From positions 27,361,533 to 27,425,532 of the forward strand of contig JASEVX010000006.1 in assembly GCA_031761405.1 (NCBI GenBank): DNA of 64,000 nucleotides, read 5' to 3'. Made by a program: the position numbers and the translations under genes. Source of the DNA: Serripes groenlandicus. Its lineage: Eukaryota; Mollusca; Bivalvia; Cardiida; Cardiidae. Below are positions 32,205-43,600 of this stretch, one piece after another. Numbering within the stretch: position 1 is the stretch's first letter; each line of letters starts with the position of its first letter. Under the pieces are notes generated by a model, which saw nothing but the letters and a program-made list of their open reading frames with translations, was not told the origin of the DNA and did no database searches.

Positions 32205-32660
32205 TACACCCTTTCCAACATACAGCACGTTTGTGAACTTGGAAGACATCTAGGTAAAATATGGAAACTCTACGTAAATAAGAAGTATAATTATTTGATT
32301 TAGTTGAATACATAAAATCGCTCATAACGAGCAAACTGTCAAACTGTTTTCAAAAGACGTCCGCTGCATATCGAGGGCTTGGTGTGAAACGGTTTTAACT
32401 TCAAACCTATTTTGAAAACCCTGGTTTAGGGGCTATTTTGACCCCTTTGTAAAAAATGCAAATTTAGGTGCCATTGCTCAGAACGAGGAATGGCACCTAA
32501 ATTTCCATTGTTTACCAAGAAAAAGGATTTAACACTTATAAAGACTTTATGGCGAGGTGAATAACCTTGGTAAAGAAATACCAATTTTAGTTACAACCGT
32601 TTCACGCCAAGCCCTCGATATGCGTCAAGATGCATATGCTGATTGGCAATAGTTAATAGT
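32205..32660. mobile_element. CCCTTT-type MITE split by another MITE
   Basis: The left part (ACCCTTTCCAACATACAGC to GACGTCCGCTGCA) ends at 32366, and the right part resumes as TATGCGTCAAGATGCATATG at ~32620. The inserted element is listed separately. Confidence 0.65.
32368..32621. mobile_element. TCGAGGGCTTGG fold-back MITE, copy 3, nested
   Basis: Same ends as 1193-1446 and 7391-7644. The host reads GCTGCA-TA before and TA-TGCGTC after, so the empty site would be GCTGCATATGCGTC, as in the same place of other host copies. This supports a TA target duplication. Confidence 0.88.
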
Positions 32661-33078
32661 TTTATCTCATTGATACATTAAACAATATTACCTTTTTGCA
32701 ATATTTAAATAAGCATATTTTGCAATTGAACGTTTTTGACAAAGCACCATTGATTTGTAATGACGTAGTACTGCTGTCCGGAATGTTGAGATTTATTTTC
32801 ATTCGTTAGTGATAATACTAAACACGTCTGACTTATCATGACCTTTGTGGAAATATACACATTTTGATGCTACAGCATTTTGCATTTCTGTTCCTTATAT
32901 ATAAACTGTGTCATTTATCTCATCATGGCTTATGTTTTTATAATAAATAATCTAGTGTCAAGATGTCCTGATATTTTGGAAAGAATTCTGATGCTTTAAT
33001 ATTCATATTTATTGCAAACAACATTCTTTTAAGGAAGAGCAACCTCAATTTTGTTTTTGTTATAAAATAAATAAATAT

Positions 33079-33350
33079 ATATGAGCCGTTCCACGAGAAA
33101 ACCAATATTATGGACTATGCGTAATGTATCGACCCCCCAGATCAGCTTGCGCAGTCCGTGCAGGCTAATCCGGGCCAACACATTCCGACACAGGGGTATA
33201 GAGGTATAGAGTAATGATTCATGAAACATAAAATTCACAGGATGCGAAAAGTGTTTATCCGTGTTAGCCTACGCGGCATGCTTAGGCTGATCCAGGTCGA
33301 TACTTTAAGCAGAGTCCACAATGTTGGTTTTCCCGTTGGACGGCTCATAT
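33079..33350. mobile_element. GAGCCGT fold-back element, copy 6
   Basis: ATGAGCCGTTCCACGAGAAA to GTTGGACGGCTCATAT, with GCGCAGTCCGTGCAGGCTAA inside. A left-end stub also lies at ~28932-28961. Confidence 0.85.
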
Positions 33351-33674
33351 ATAGTAACGGCGATTACGGTCATTTATCATTAAAAGTCGGTTTTGTTCAT
33401 GGACATATATAGGTTAACGAACAATACATATTTCTGACGACCTAGAGTAGCAGGAGACCTTTAAAACTAGTGTACATCATATTTCTATAAAAGCAGAAGA
33501 CTTTAAAATATCATATCCGTTGGAAATGATCCATGCCATTTGTCTTTATTCTCCCGTATAACCAAGACGACGTACATCTTCCTTAGCAAGTTCGCTACGA
33601 CCCTTAAAGCTTCTAGTTGTAAGAATGAACTTTAATAAATCCTTATAGTTAGATACGGGGTTTTGATTGCGATT

Positions 33675-33870
33675 TATCTCCGCTTTCAACATTGTTTCAG
33701 TTATATCACGGTGACAGAACACTTATCCAAATAAAACATGGGTTACCAACAAGTAACGGGCTAGGAAATGTGCCTCGCTAAAGGGTACCCCAAAAGGACA
33801 GCGAGCGGGAATCGAACCATTGTTGCCCGGTATCAAATCCCCAACGATAAACACTCGGCCAGCGGGCATA
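33675..33870 (-). mobile_element. SINE with tRNA-like head, reversed
   Basis: CTCCGCTTTCAACATTGTTT and GTTATATCACGGTGAC at the low end. At the high end CGGGAATCGAACCATTG and ACTCGGCCAGCGG are the B- and A-box inverses. Confidence 0.75.
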
Positions 33871-34706
33871 CTACCCTGACCGTCTTGAGCAAAATAGAAC
33901 CCTGGATGACATCACCCGAGCCGGATGATGATAAACTGTTGTTATACTTCTGTTGCTGATGCTGTCTGATGATGATGAATATGATGGTGATGAGGAGGAT
34001 GACAATTAGTTTAAGGTCATCAAATATGCTGATGACAAAGAAGATGTGAATCAATCTGAACTAGTATGAGGTTTATCTGTAAGGAACGACGTCAATGCTC
34101 TAGCACTTTCGGTTGTGGTCAGAACTCCTTCATACCTAATGTAAAACTCTCTGATTTCAGCAAATGCACACTGACATCTGATTTAGTGTTCTTCCCTTCT
34201 CTTCAAAAGACTGCATGTATCATACAATATTGTGAATTACCACGGGAAGCATCAGGCAGAAGCAGAAAGAACGCGAATTGAACCAAAGTGATTGGCCTAC
34301 ATGTGTGATGGTAGAGCGCAGAGTTTCTATATTTAGACGTATATCTTTACTAGTAATCTTATGATCAATTTGTGGGTTGATGAAAGTCAAAACATGCTAT
34401 ATCTAGATGCAAACACCGTATGAGGAAATACAACCAATAGCGTGATAAGAACGGTTTGAAATCGTCTGATTTAAACTTAGGTTATTCATAAGGTTGAAAT
34501 TAAAGCGTAATAGCGTCATGGAAGGCGCGTAAACAAAATCAAAGTACTGAAAGTACAAGTAACGAATTATTTTGAACATGTATTGTAAAATCTAATTTAT
34601 GAATGCAATTGATCATGCTATTGCACAATTTAGTCTATTTTATTATTATTAATATTTTTGTCCAGAGATTTTTTTTATCAGTTGACAGTTTTAGTAAATG
34701 TAGGAT

Positions 34707-35250
34707 TTCAACGGCGATGCGAGCGTTTAACATGCACACTAACTCTTTCACTGAGCTCTGCGTAAAGTCTGTCAAAACACCCATGGCATATTTGTGAGAT
34801 TTACATTGTTAGTTCGATTTGTTTTCGTCACCAGCGGCGGATCCAGGATTTCGGCTTATATTATAACTATGTTTCATGTGAGTGAATTAATTATTATAAA
34901 TCTATAATGTTTAACAAATCGCATAAAATAAGAATTAAAAAAATAAAAAAGGATCAGTTCCTATTGGGACTCGAACTCGCGTCCATAAGTAGTCTATGAT
35001 TAGTAGTTCTACACGCTCTCCATTACACCATGGTACTTTGATACAACATATGAGCGTTACTTTCGTATATATAATAAGCTAACTGAATGCGCGCGTATGT
35101 AAACCATGATCTATAATTAGAAAGCCACTTTGATCATCGTTATCATGTTGGAAAAAGGAGAAACAACGGCGATGCGAGCGTTTAAAATGCACACTGACTA
35201 TTTCACTGAGCTCTGCGTAGTGGCATATTTGTGAGATTAACATTGTTCTA
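34707..35250 (+). repeat. Direct repeats of ~90 bp, ~459 bp apart
   Basis: ACGGCGATGCGAGCGTTTAA and TTTCACTGAGCTCTGCGTA occur at ~34709 and ~35168, both followed by GGCATATTTGTGAGATT. The second copy lacks 18 bp. They could be the ends of a small mobile element or a plain duplication. Confidence 0.7.
34953..35036 (-). repeat. tRNA-like remnant
   Basis: On the minus strand ATGGTGTAATGGAGAGCGTG is followed by GCGAGTTCGAGTCCCAATAG. A- and B-box-like parts are there, but no convincing acceptor stem. Probably a SINE head or tRNA pseudogene. Confidence 0.45.
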
Positions 35251-35979
35251 TACAGCGTGGGGTCGACTTCTAGTGAATGGGCATACGACTAAAATTCATA
35301 CTCGTGCCTTATACGTACCTGCCGACAAATAAAATATATATGCGCGTACTGTTAATTTGATATTTTCTAGAAAATTGATTATCTATGATGATTCGATAGT
35401 ATAATTATGACTTCACTGTATTGAAATAACACGTAGAAGTCATTTTAATATCGAAAAAATACTAGGACTATTTAGGTGCAGCGAATGTGTATTCTAAGCG
35501 GAAGTGTAGTTTAACCGTGACTTCCGGAAAAAAACACGATCGCGTTAACTGTATTATTTTTTGAGAAAAAATAATTCGTTAAAAATGATTGATTGCGATT
35601 CCGTTAGAATAATTCAACTACTGATTTCTGTGTATTCTTCATATGTCTTTGCGGGAATTATTATGAACAAATGTTTTAATCGCGACAAGGCGGTAAAAGC
35701 AAATAGATAACTTAGAAGGACACTGGATTCCGGGTTCTTAGAAAATGGAATGTCAATGAGTTTGGTTCACTGTTTCGATTTTCTCTCTTTTAGAAATCGT
35801 CGAACTTAACACATTATTGTGAGAGAAGATGTTGTTTATAGCAATCTAAAGGTCCCTTTACTCTTAATGGCCAAGACTTCCAGAGGTTCAACTGACGCTT
35901 AAAACACGCAGGCAGTATGTCAATGACTAATGGTGATGTAAAAACACTACCATTCAATAACAGTACCTTGTTTTAATCT

Positions 35980-36245
35980 TGACCGCCTCGGTGGTTTAGT
36001 GGCAGAGCGTCCGCCTCGGGTACGGGAGATCGCTGGTTTGATCCTCCGCCGGGTCATATCAAAGACTTTAAAGATATTAATAATGACTGTTCCTCCTTTG
36101 CTCTTAGGGTTTTAGGGTTATCATTACGACTGACTCGCTGGTGTCAGGATAAATGGACCAGTAGTACTTGTAACTTACGCAGGAAATGCCGTGATATCAC
36201 TCAGCATTTGGTTGAAATCGGTGTGAAACACGCCTGCATACTGTT
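35980..36245 (+). mobile_element. SINE, nearly full length
   Basis: Best-kept copy of its type: tRNA-like head CCTCGGTGGTTTAGTGGCAG and a B-box-like CTGGTTTGATCCTCCG, GGGTCATATCAAAGACTTTA, GACTGACTCGCTGGTGTCAG, and a tail with AATGCCGTGATATCACT. Confidence 0.8.
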
Positions 36246-37390
36246 AATAAATATCGACATCGATACTGTGTTCGATTATAAGCTTTTCGATAAAAGAAAA
36301 AACTAACAATATCATTATTGTTGAAATTAATTAAATGGAAGGTTTAGACCAATGTACCCGAAAATAGGCATAGGTAAAATTCGCATTTGCTGGCATTATC
36401 AACACATGAAAATAAACAGTGATGGTCAATCAGGGGTGAACTGTACCATAACACAACGAGAAAAGGAGACATTTTCAATACTACCATTTCATTTATTTAA
36501 TACTAAGTGTTCGTGTTATTTACTGAACATAATGCTGTTGATCATGTTACTTATATCGATTATTTTAGTTGATGATACGACTTGTGTACATAGAACGATT
36601 TAATTATATGAACAATCACGAAGGTTCCGTACCTGAATAATTTCGAGCATAGATAAAATTCTCTTAAACATGAAACTAACCATTGGAGCACAATCAGGCC
36701 TGAAATGTCAATCTTATCATAACAACATGGAAAGAGGAGCACGAGTACATTTCGATGCACTCATTTGGAAAATCCAACTATATGTAGATTTTGGTTTATG
36801 CTGAAGATAACGCTTTTTGATCATGCAACCATTTTTGAACGTTATTCATACTATTCCGATACTACTATGGGTATTTGTCAATACATAACATTGATACATA
36901 TACAGAATTTATGTATGCTAATGAGTATAATCTAACATATGATGTGTAAAGGTGGTTGTTTCTGATGAGAAGAGCACAGTTAATACAACTGATAGGGTTA
37001 TTGATTGTTGACGTTTCGTTATTACATGACAATTCACAGAGTTTGTGTGAACTAGGTACATCAATGAACCAGATATTTAAGGCTATTTCTCATTACATGC
37101 TTACAATAAAAGTAAGAATAAAATGAAATTCGTCCTCTATATCGACATGATTACATATTGTACACAGTCTTGTGTTTCTCTACACTCTGAATGCCTCATA
37201 TCGAACACGTTCGAGTGCAGTGGTTCGATTTATCTATGCAGCTGTAGGCGGTCAATTATTTTTTACAATAACTAACTTAAACCGATCACATTAAGTTGTT
37301 ATTGAGTTTCAGAGATTTTAATGAAACTTATTAAGCAGTTATGATTAATGACAACACAAATGTTTGTTTTTTAATTGATAAACTTTATAG

Positions 37391-37396
37391 TTTATT
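37391..37396 (-). promoter_or_regulatory. Possible poly(A) signal of the FReD gene
   Basis: On the minus strand an AATAAA begins on the last base of the TAA stop. If used, the 3' UTR would be only about 15-30 nt. No other AATAAA was seen close by. Confidence 0.35.
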
Positions 37397-37652
37397 TATG
37401 TAGACGTGTTTCTAATCATCATTAGAGTCGATTTTAATGAGTAGTGACTTCCTCTAAAGCCTAACCAAAAAACACCTCTAGCTTGACCGAGACTGTGATG
37501 TCCGTACAGATACTCGCCATTCAGATCGGATTGGTGACATTCGTTAAACCACCAGGCACCTTTGTACGTCGAGGCACAGTTATTACTATCGTGGTCGTTG
37601 TCTTTGTCGTATGTGGTAAACATACTACCAGAATGGTAAGTCAAATACTCAC
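37396..37652 (-). CDS. FReD terminal exon
   Basis: The minus-strand acceptor is ATATTTTACCAG and the stop TAA is at 37398-37396. 84 residues hold the C-terminal FReD subdomain: the [11 protein letters not shown] loop, [12 protein letters not shown] and [12 protein letters not shown]. Both cysteines of the second pair are present. An AATAAA overlaps the stop. Confidence 0.88.
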
Positions 37653-40600
37653 CTGGTAAAATATAAAGTATTGAACAACGAGATAAAACAAATACCTCGA
37701 TGTGGTAAAGGTTATATATTCCACATGTACAATGAATTGTCGCATGTTGAAAACATATTACCGGAATGGTAAGCCAAATAATCACATTAGGAAAATATAA
37801 AGTCAGGTGTATCAGGATAACAGAAACACTTCGATTTGGTCAAAATTATTGATTTCGACTCCCACAAAATTCTAGCAATTTCATTGGTTAAAGCGTGTCA
37901 CGTGCAGACTCCCTATATTTCTATAGGGGGTGAGTAAACTTCATAGGGGGCGAGTAAAGTAAAAAAGTCAGTTCAAAGCTTGGTTTTCGTAAAGTTGCTC
38001 TCAAATGTTACCAGTTACCCAGATAGAAATGAAATGAATTTATATAAATGTGATCATGTTGAACCGGTTTATTTTTTTAAAATAATATATCTATTCCAAT
38101 TCTTTAATCAATATTGCTAGATTTTTTACTCATGGCGTCATATTATGCTACCAACAAATATCAACAAGTTACAGTATAGTTCAGTTTAAAGTGGTCGACG
38201 AAATAAATACATTATTGGGTTTGTTACTGACCCACTACGGAAATATAGGGGGGTCTGTTGAATGAATAGGGGGACTCGGCTATCGCCTCGCCCCCTATTA
38301 ATCCTACAGACCCCCTATATTTCCGTAGTGGGTCAGTAACAAACCCAATAACTTATAATATTCCACCTGCCCGATGAATTATCGCATGTTGAAAACGTAA
38401 CAAGATCAGTTTACATAAAAATACGGGGTGTTCGCTAGCCTATCAGTCAGCGGCAGTTGCAAGTGTGAAAGCAAGTGTGAAAAGCAAAGAATATGTAGAG
38501 TCTGTAAACACTTGGGTGGTTTACAAAATAATATGAGTTGTATCCAGTTGACTTGTGGAAATTACTCACACTGTTTTGGTGAGTAATAGTGACGAGTATG
38601 ATTGTGGTTGTGGAGATTGATTGTATAAAGAAACGCTAATCATGACTAGGTGCATGATATTTTCTGATGTAAACGAGCTCCGGTAGCTCAGTCTGTAGCG
38701 ACGCCGGCTGTCAATTCAGGGGTTGTGAGTTCGAACCCCAGCTCGGCAAACATTATTTTTATCGTTTGATAAAAGTCATTGTGACAAGCGTCATTCGTCT
38801 TCCACCAATTGGCTAACAGTCTATGTGGAAAAGCAGCCAGTGAAAGATTGTTGTGTGGATTTTAGGTGTGAGAAAGTCGGGAAATACATGAGTAGGTGAA
38901 CTGGCCGCCGTGATATGCCTGAAAAATTGTTAAAAACGGCGTTAAAGCTCAATCAATCAACCAGTCAATATTGTGACGTCAAATACGACAAAATGTGCTA
39001 CATGACTCTAGTTGTCTTACTCAATGGACTTGTGTTGAAACATAGCGAACTCCCATTTTGGAGGATGGTACACATAATCATAATTGTGAGGATGATGATG
39101 TTATAACCAACATCGACGCCTATGTTGTCTTACTGAAGGGGAATTTGTTGAAATAAAGAGACTTCCCATATTGGTTGACGGTACTAATAGTCATAATTGT
39201 GAGGAATATAATGATGATGACTATGATGATGATATGACCCACCTGCGTCTCCGGAATAACCATTTACATATAGCCTGTATCCTCTTGACTCGTCACCAAC
39301 ATGAAATGTGTTGTATTCCGCGTACTTCTCCACAGCGTCGAAGTCTGACATATTTATCATAAGCGCGTGGTTTTCGCTGGATGTTAAGGCATGTATAATG
39401 TCATTACCTTGAACAAACAATTAGAGTAGAATGAGATGTCCCCAAAACATGGGCAACGGAATGATAACATTAAACCATTCATGAAGCTTTAACTACTTAT
39501 ATCCAGCTATAAACAATTTGGGGAGTTATTAGTCGCCGACTTTATTTTTATTCGTCTTTTTCAGATTTTACATGCCAGGAAAAGTTGTTAATATGATAAA
39601 CTAAATTTAAATGTGTTTAATGTTTTAAGTTTGTGTTTGATTTACGTCGTATTTAAGTTTATTCCATGCTATTTACGGGTATCTACTCGTCCCTGAAAAG
39701 ACATGCAGCAGACGATAAAGTATCATGATTACAATATCAGCATAAAATAATGTCCTTTTCTCTTTTTAGTTGTTGCTCCACAATACTCAACTTTTCAAGT
39801 TCAAAGAGATGTCTTGATAGGTGTTGATTGTATGAAACTTTAATGCATGTATCTCCTTTAAGAAAAGTGAAATGTATGGACTGTTTCTTCTCTACTTATC
39901 AACACAGTGACAGTAAGTAACAAATTAGTTTCTGATCGATTAATTAGTTTACAAAGAAATACTTTTGTTAAATAAACTTAGGAATAACTTTCATTACCAC
40001 AACGACTTAAATCATTTTATAAAACGCAAAACATATCATTTACATGGAAAGAAAATATTTATTTTTTTATCCAAACTATCGTTTTTGGAAAACATGCATA
40101 GTACTTTGCTTGATTTATTATCCATTATTTCCGCGTTTACGATGACAGTTGATCTTGGTAAGAGTTGAACACTTCTAAAAAAAGGTACACTCTAACATGA
40201 TTGAATATAATAGATTTAAAATGTTTATTTGTCTTCAAACAAATTTAGAAAATTGGTTCTTTCGCACCCAAATGAATTCGTACTTGACACTTTTTAAATT
40301 GTTATTGGGCTCGCAACTGGCATTTTGTTTGCGCCATGCATATATTTTATGCATCAATGACACAAGATTGCTCATCTTAATGAAATTAAAAAAAAAGTTT
40401 GCTTTTTCTCATTAATTAAGAACGAAATATTATGAGTTTACATGTTTTGTTACTTTTTATTGTTGAGGTATAGTTTGAAATTTGGGCGACATGTATACAA
40501 ATGTAAATTTAATATTTAGCTAATATGGTATTTCAAGAAAGGCCTATTTTTTTTAAACATATAAGGTAAGATTTTTGTGAAATTATGTTAAAAATAATGA

Positions 40601-43600
40601 CATGTCTTCAGCAATTTAACTCTGTTCTCAATGTTTTAAACGTAGACTGTTGCAAAAGTTTCCAATGTTACTTTAAACAGGGAAAGTGTTAAATGGCCTT
40701 TTAGTGCATGTAAATCCCAAATTGCCTTGTTTTGTGGTTTTATTGACAAATGCAAACAAATCGAAATCCTGATAAAAAAAATGTCCTGAAATATGTAAAT
40801 GGAAAAACAAAAACCTGGAATTAGTTCTTACACCATGTGTATATTTAGACGAATGAATGTCATGAAATGTATGTTTGGTGAAATAGAATTGAATGCAGTC
40901 TTTTCCGGCGATCAATGTTCTCCTGTATATATTGAATTTCAACCTGGAATATTGTAAATGCACTTAGCTTTTTGACTTTACATTTGTCTAGTTTGCGATT
41001 CGTTCGACCGTTTATTCTCCGCATAAGTTACATATTTATTAAATTAAATGCACTAGATCAAGTTTTACTAGAAACAATATTACATAAACACATTCAGAAA
41101 AAAGTATACATAAATTTAAAGGGAGGTGAATTTCACATTGACCTCAACATTTAAAGATGTATCGCTTATGTTTTCATTTAAATAATGATGGTATTAAATA
41201 TACGTTAAAGAATCCTGTTGAAATAGAGTTATACCATCCTGCTTATTTGACACGGAATGGATGTGCTTGATACGGATCGCCCAATTTTGGGCATGACCGG
41301 TTTTATAAGACAATCATAACAACCTCTCGAACTCGTTAATGCATTTTTGGTAATCACTCAACATACACACACTATTACGAGCAAATACAATCGACCGTCA
41401 ACGTAATTCGGTCTTACCCCAAAACCTATCTATATATTTTCGTCCAAAGTGTCAGAATAATGGAAACTATAACAAGAGCTGTCGGAGGACAACATGCTCG
41501 ACTCTTTTGTGCTTGCCAATCAAACCAAACTTTTTTGAGTGATAGTCGAAAAAGAGTCATAATTCTTACAAAAACCTTTACTGAATTATGCACTCTTGGC
41601 TATTGGTGAAGGTCATGATGGTTAAAAGATTTTTGTAAGTGTTTAAGCTATATCTCTAATTGTTTTGAAAAAATTTGGTTTGGTATGAATAAAATGACCA
41701 AAATTATAAATCGAAAAAGTGTCATAATTCTTAAACAAAACTTGACAGAGTTATGTACCCTTGTCTGTTGATGGAGGTAATAATGATCAATAAGTATTGT
41801 AAGTTTATAAGCTAAATCACTAATGTTTTTAACAAAAATTGGGGTGGTATGAAAAACTTAATCAAAAATCTAAGGCGAAAAATGGCCATAATTCTTACAA
41901 AAACATTGACATCTTGACAGAGTTATGTACTCTTGTCTGTTGATAGAAGTAATGAATGTGAATAAGTATTGTAAGTTTTAAAGAATATCTGTAATGGTTT
42001 TGAAAAAAAGTAAATTGGTACAAAACATAACCAAAATTATGAGTAAAAAAAAGGCAATAATTCATACAAAAACCTTGATAGAGTTATGTATTCTTGTCTG
42101 TTGATGGAGGTAATGATGGTAAAATAGTGTTGTAAGTTTCAAAACAATATCTGTAGTAGTTTTGAAAAAAAGTAAATTGGTACAAAAAACTTAACCAAAA
42201 TTCTAAGTAAAAAAAGGGCCATAATTCTTACAAAAATATTGACAGAGTTATGTTCTCTCGTCTGTTGATAGAAGTAATGATGGTGAATGCGTGTTGTAAG
42301 TTTCGAATCCATATCTGCAATGGTTTGGAAAAAAAGTGAATTGGTACAAAAAACTTAACCAAAATTAAAAAAAGGGCCATAATTCTTACACAAACCTCGA
42401 CAGAGTTATGTACTCGTGTCTGTTGATGGAGGTAATGATGGTGAATAAGTGTTGTAAGTTTTAAAGCAATGTCTGTTATGGTTTTGACAAAAAAGGGAAT
42501 TGGTACAAAAACCTTAACCAAGGTTGGACACCAACGCCGACGCCAACGCCGACGCCGACGCCGGGGCGAGTAGTATAGCTAGCCTTTTCTTCGAAAATTC
42601 GAGCTAAAAATGGTATATATGACCACTGCCTGGTATCTTTTCATATATTGTAAAGTCAATATATGATTGACTGAACCTGAGATCGAAACCACAACTCCTG
42701 GATTGATAACCTTCGCCGATACCGACTGAGCTACCGCGGCTCGACAATTCGGCCGGTCTATTCGAACTATTGAACCGGATTAATGACAATTGCTTGTGAA
42801 TTACATCATTAAAACACCACATTATTAGGTCTGAGGTAGTAATAGCGTAAATTGCCGAACGGTGTCCTAGTTCATCGCCCGTATAATACGCACCTAGCCA
42901 ATATTCCCCATATGGACTGCCGAATCCCTGTTTATATGAATTCCAGTCTCTGTAAAAGTCGACTGAACCATTTCTCCTTTGTTGTATGACCTAGATATAA
43001 ACACAAGTGTATGTTATTGGACACAGTAACACGATATTCGACGGTCTGATGATTATAAAAAACAATTTTATCAATAATGTTTTCTGTTTTACTATTAACT
43101 CCCACTGACCATAAGTCTGCTATTGCATAGCATGGCGAGCTAAAACAAGATGGTGTACATAGGATTTCTGATAAGACTGTCTCGGGAAATCAGGATGTTC
43201 CGGATCTTTGTTGGCTGTACAGTCCCAAAAATTGATTTTCGTATTACGATTTAGTTAATTTATTTACTAAAGACATACATACTCAATGTCGATTGAATAT
43301 TGTTTGGATGTCTCTCTGATCGTAGTCAGACGTTTAGATTTAGCTTCACACGACATTTCCTCCTAATAAACCACAAGGCCAATTTCAACCTCCTGAGGCT
43401 GGGTTTAGACCCGATATATTTCGTACTTCTTGATGTGGATTGTGTAGATGGCCTTTTTATAAACATTTCTAATGTCCTTTCCTGTATCTTCTCCTCCCAC
43501 TCTTTAATATATTTTCTCGGCAACTGTATCGTCACTGAGTGATCGACTGAGGACCCTCTTGGACCTCTTGTGTTATTGTTAATGTATGACGTTTTATCAT

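Larger units (their letters stand above)
33940..37395. other. Intergenic stretch, mostly unidentified
   Basis: Between copy 2 and the FReD gene. It has GAT-rich simple sequence (~33965-34000), two direct repeats (listed), a tRNA-like remnant, one SINE and otherwise AT-rich sequence. Short open stretches at ~34.1, 34.6 and 36.4 kb show nothing I recognise. Confidence 0.5.

Noticed and set aside
33833..34054. Hydrophobic minus-strand open frame resembling a membrane peptide
   Set aside because: It arises from GAT/ATC simple sequence; low complexity explains the isoleucine runs.
38678..38750. Functional tRNA gene
   Set aside because: A and B boxes and end pairing are fair, but the SINE body and tail follow directly and the anticodon arm is poor.
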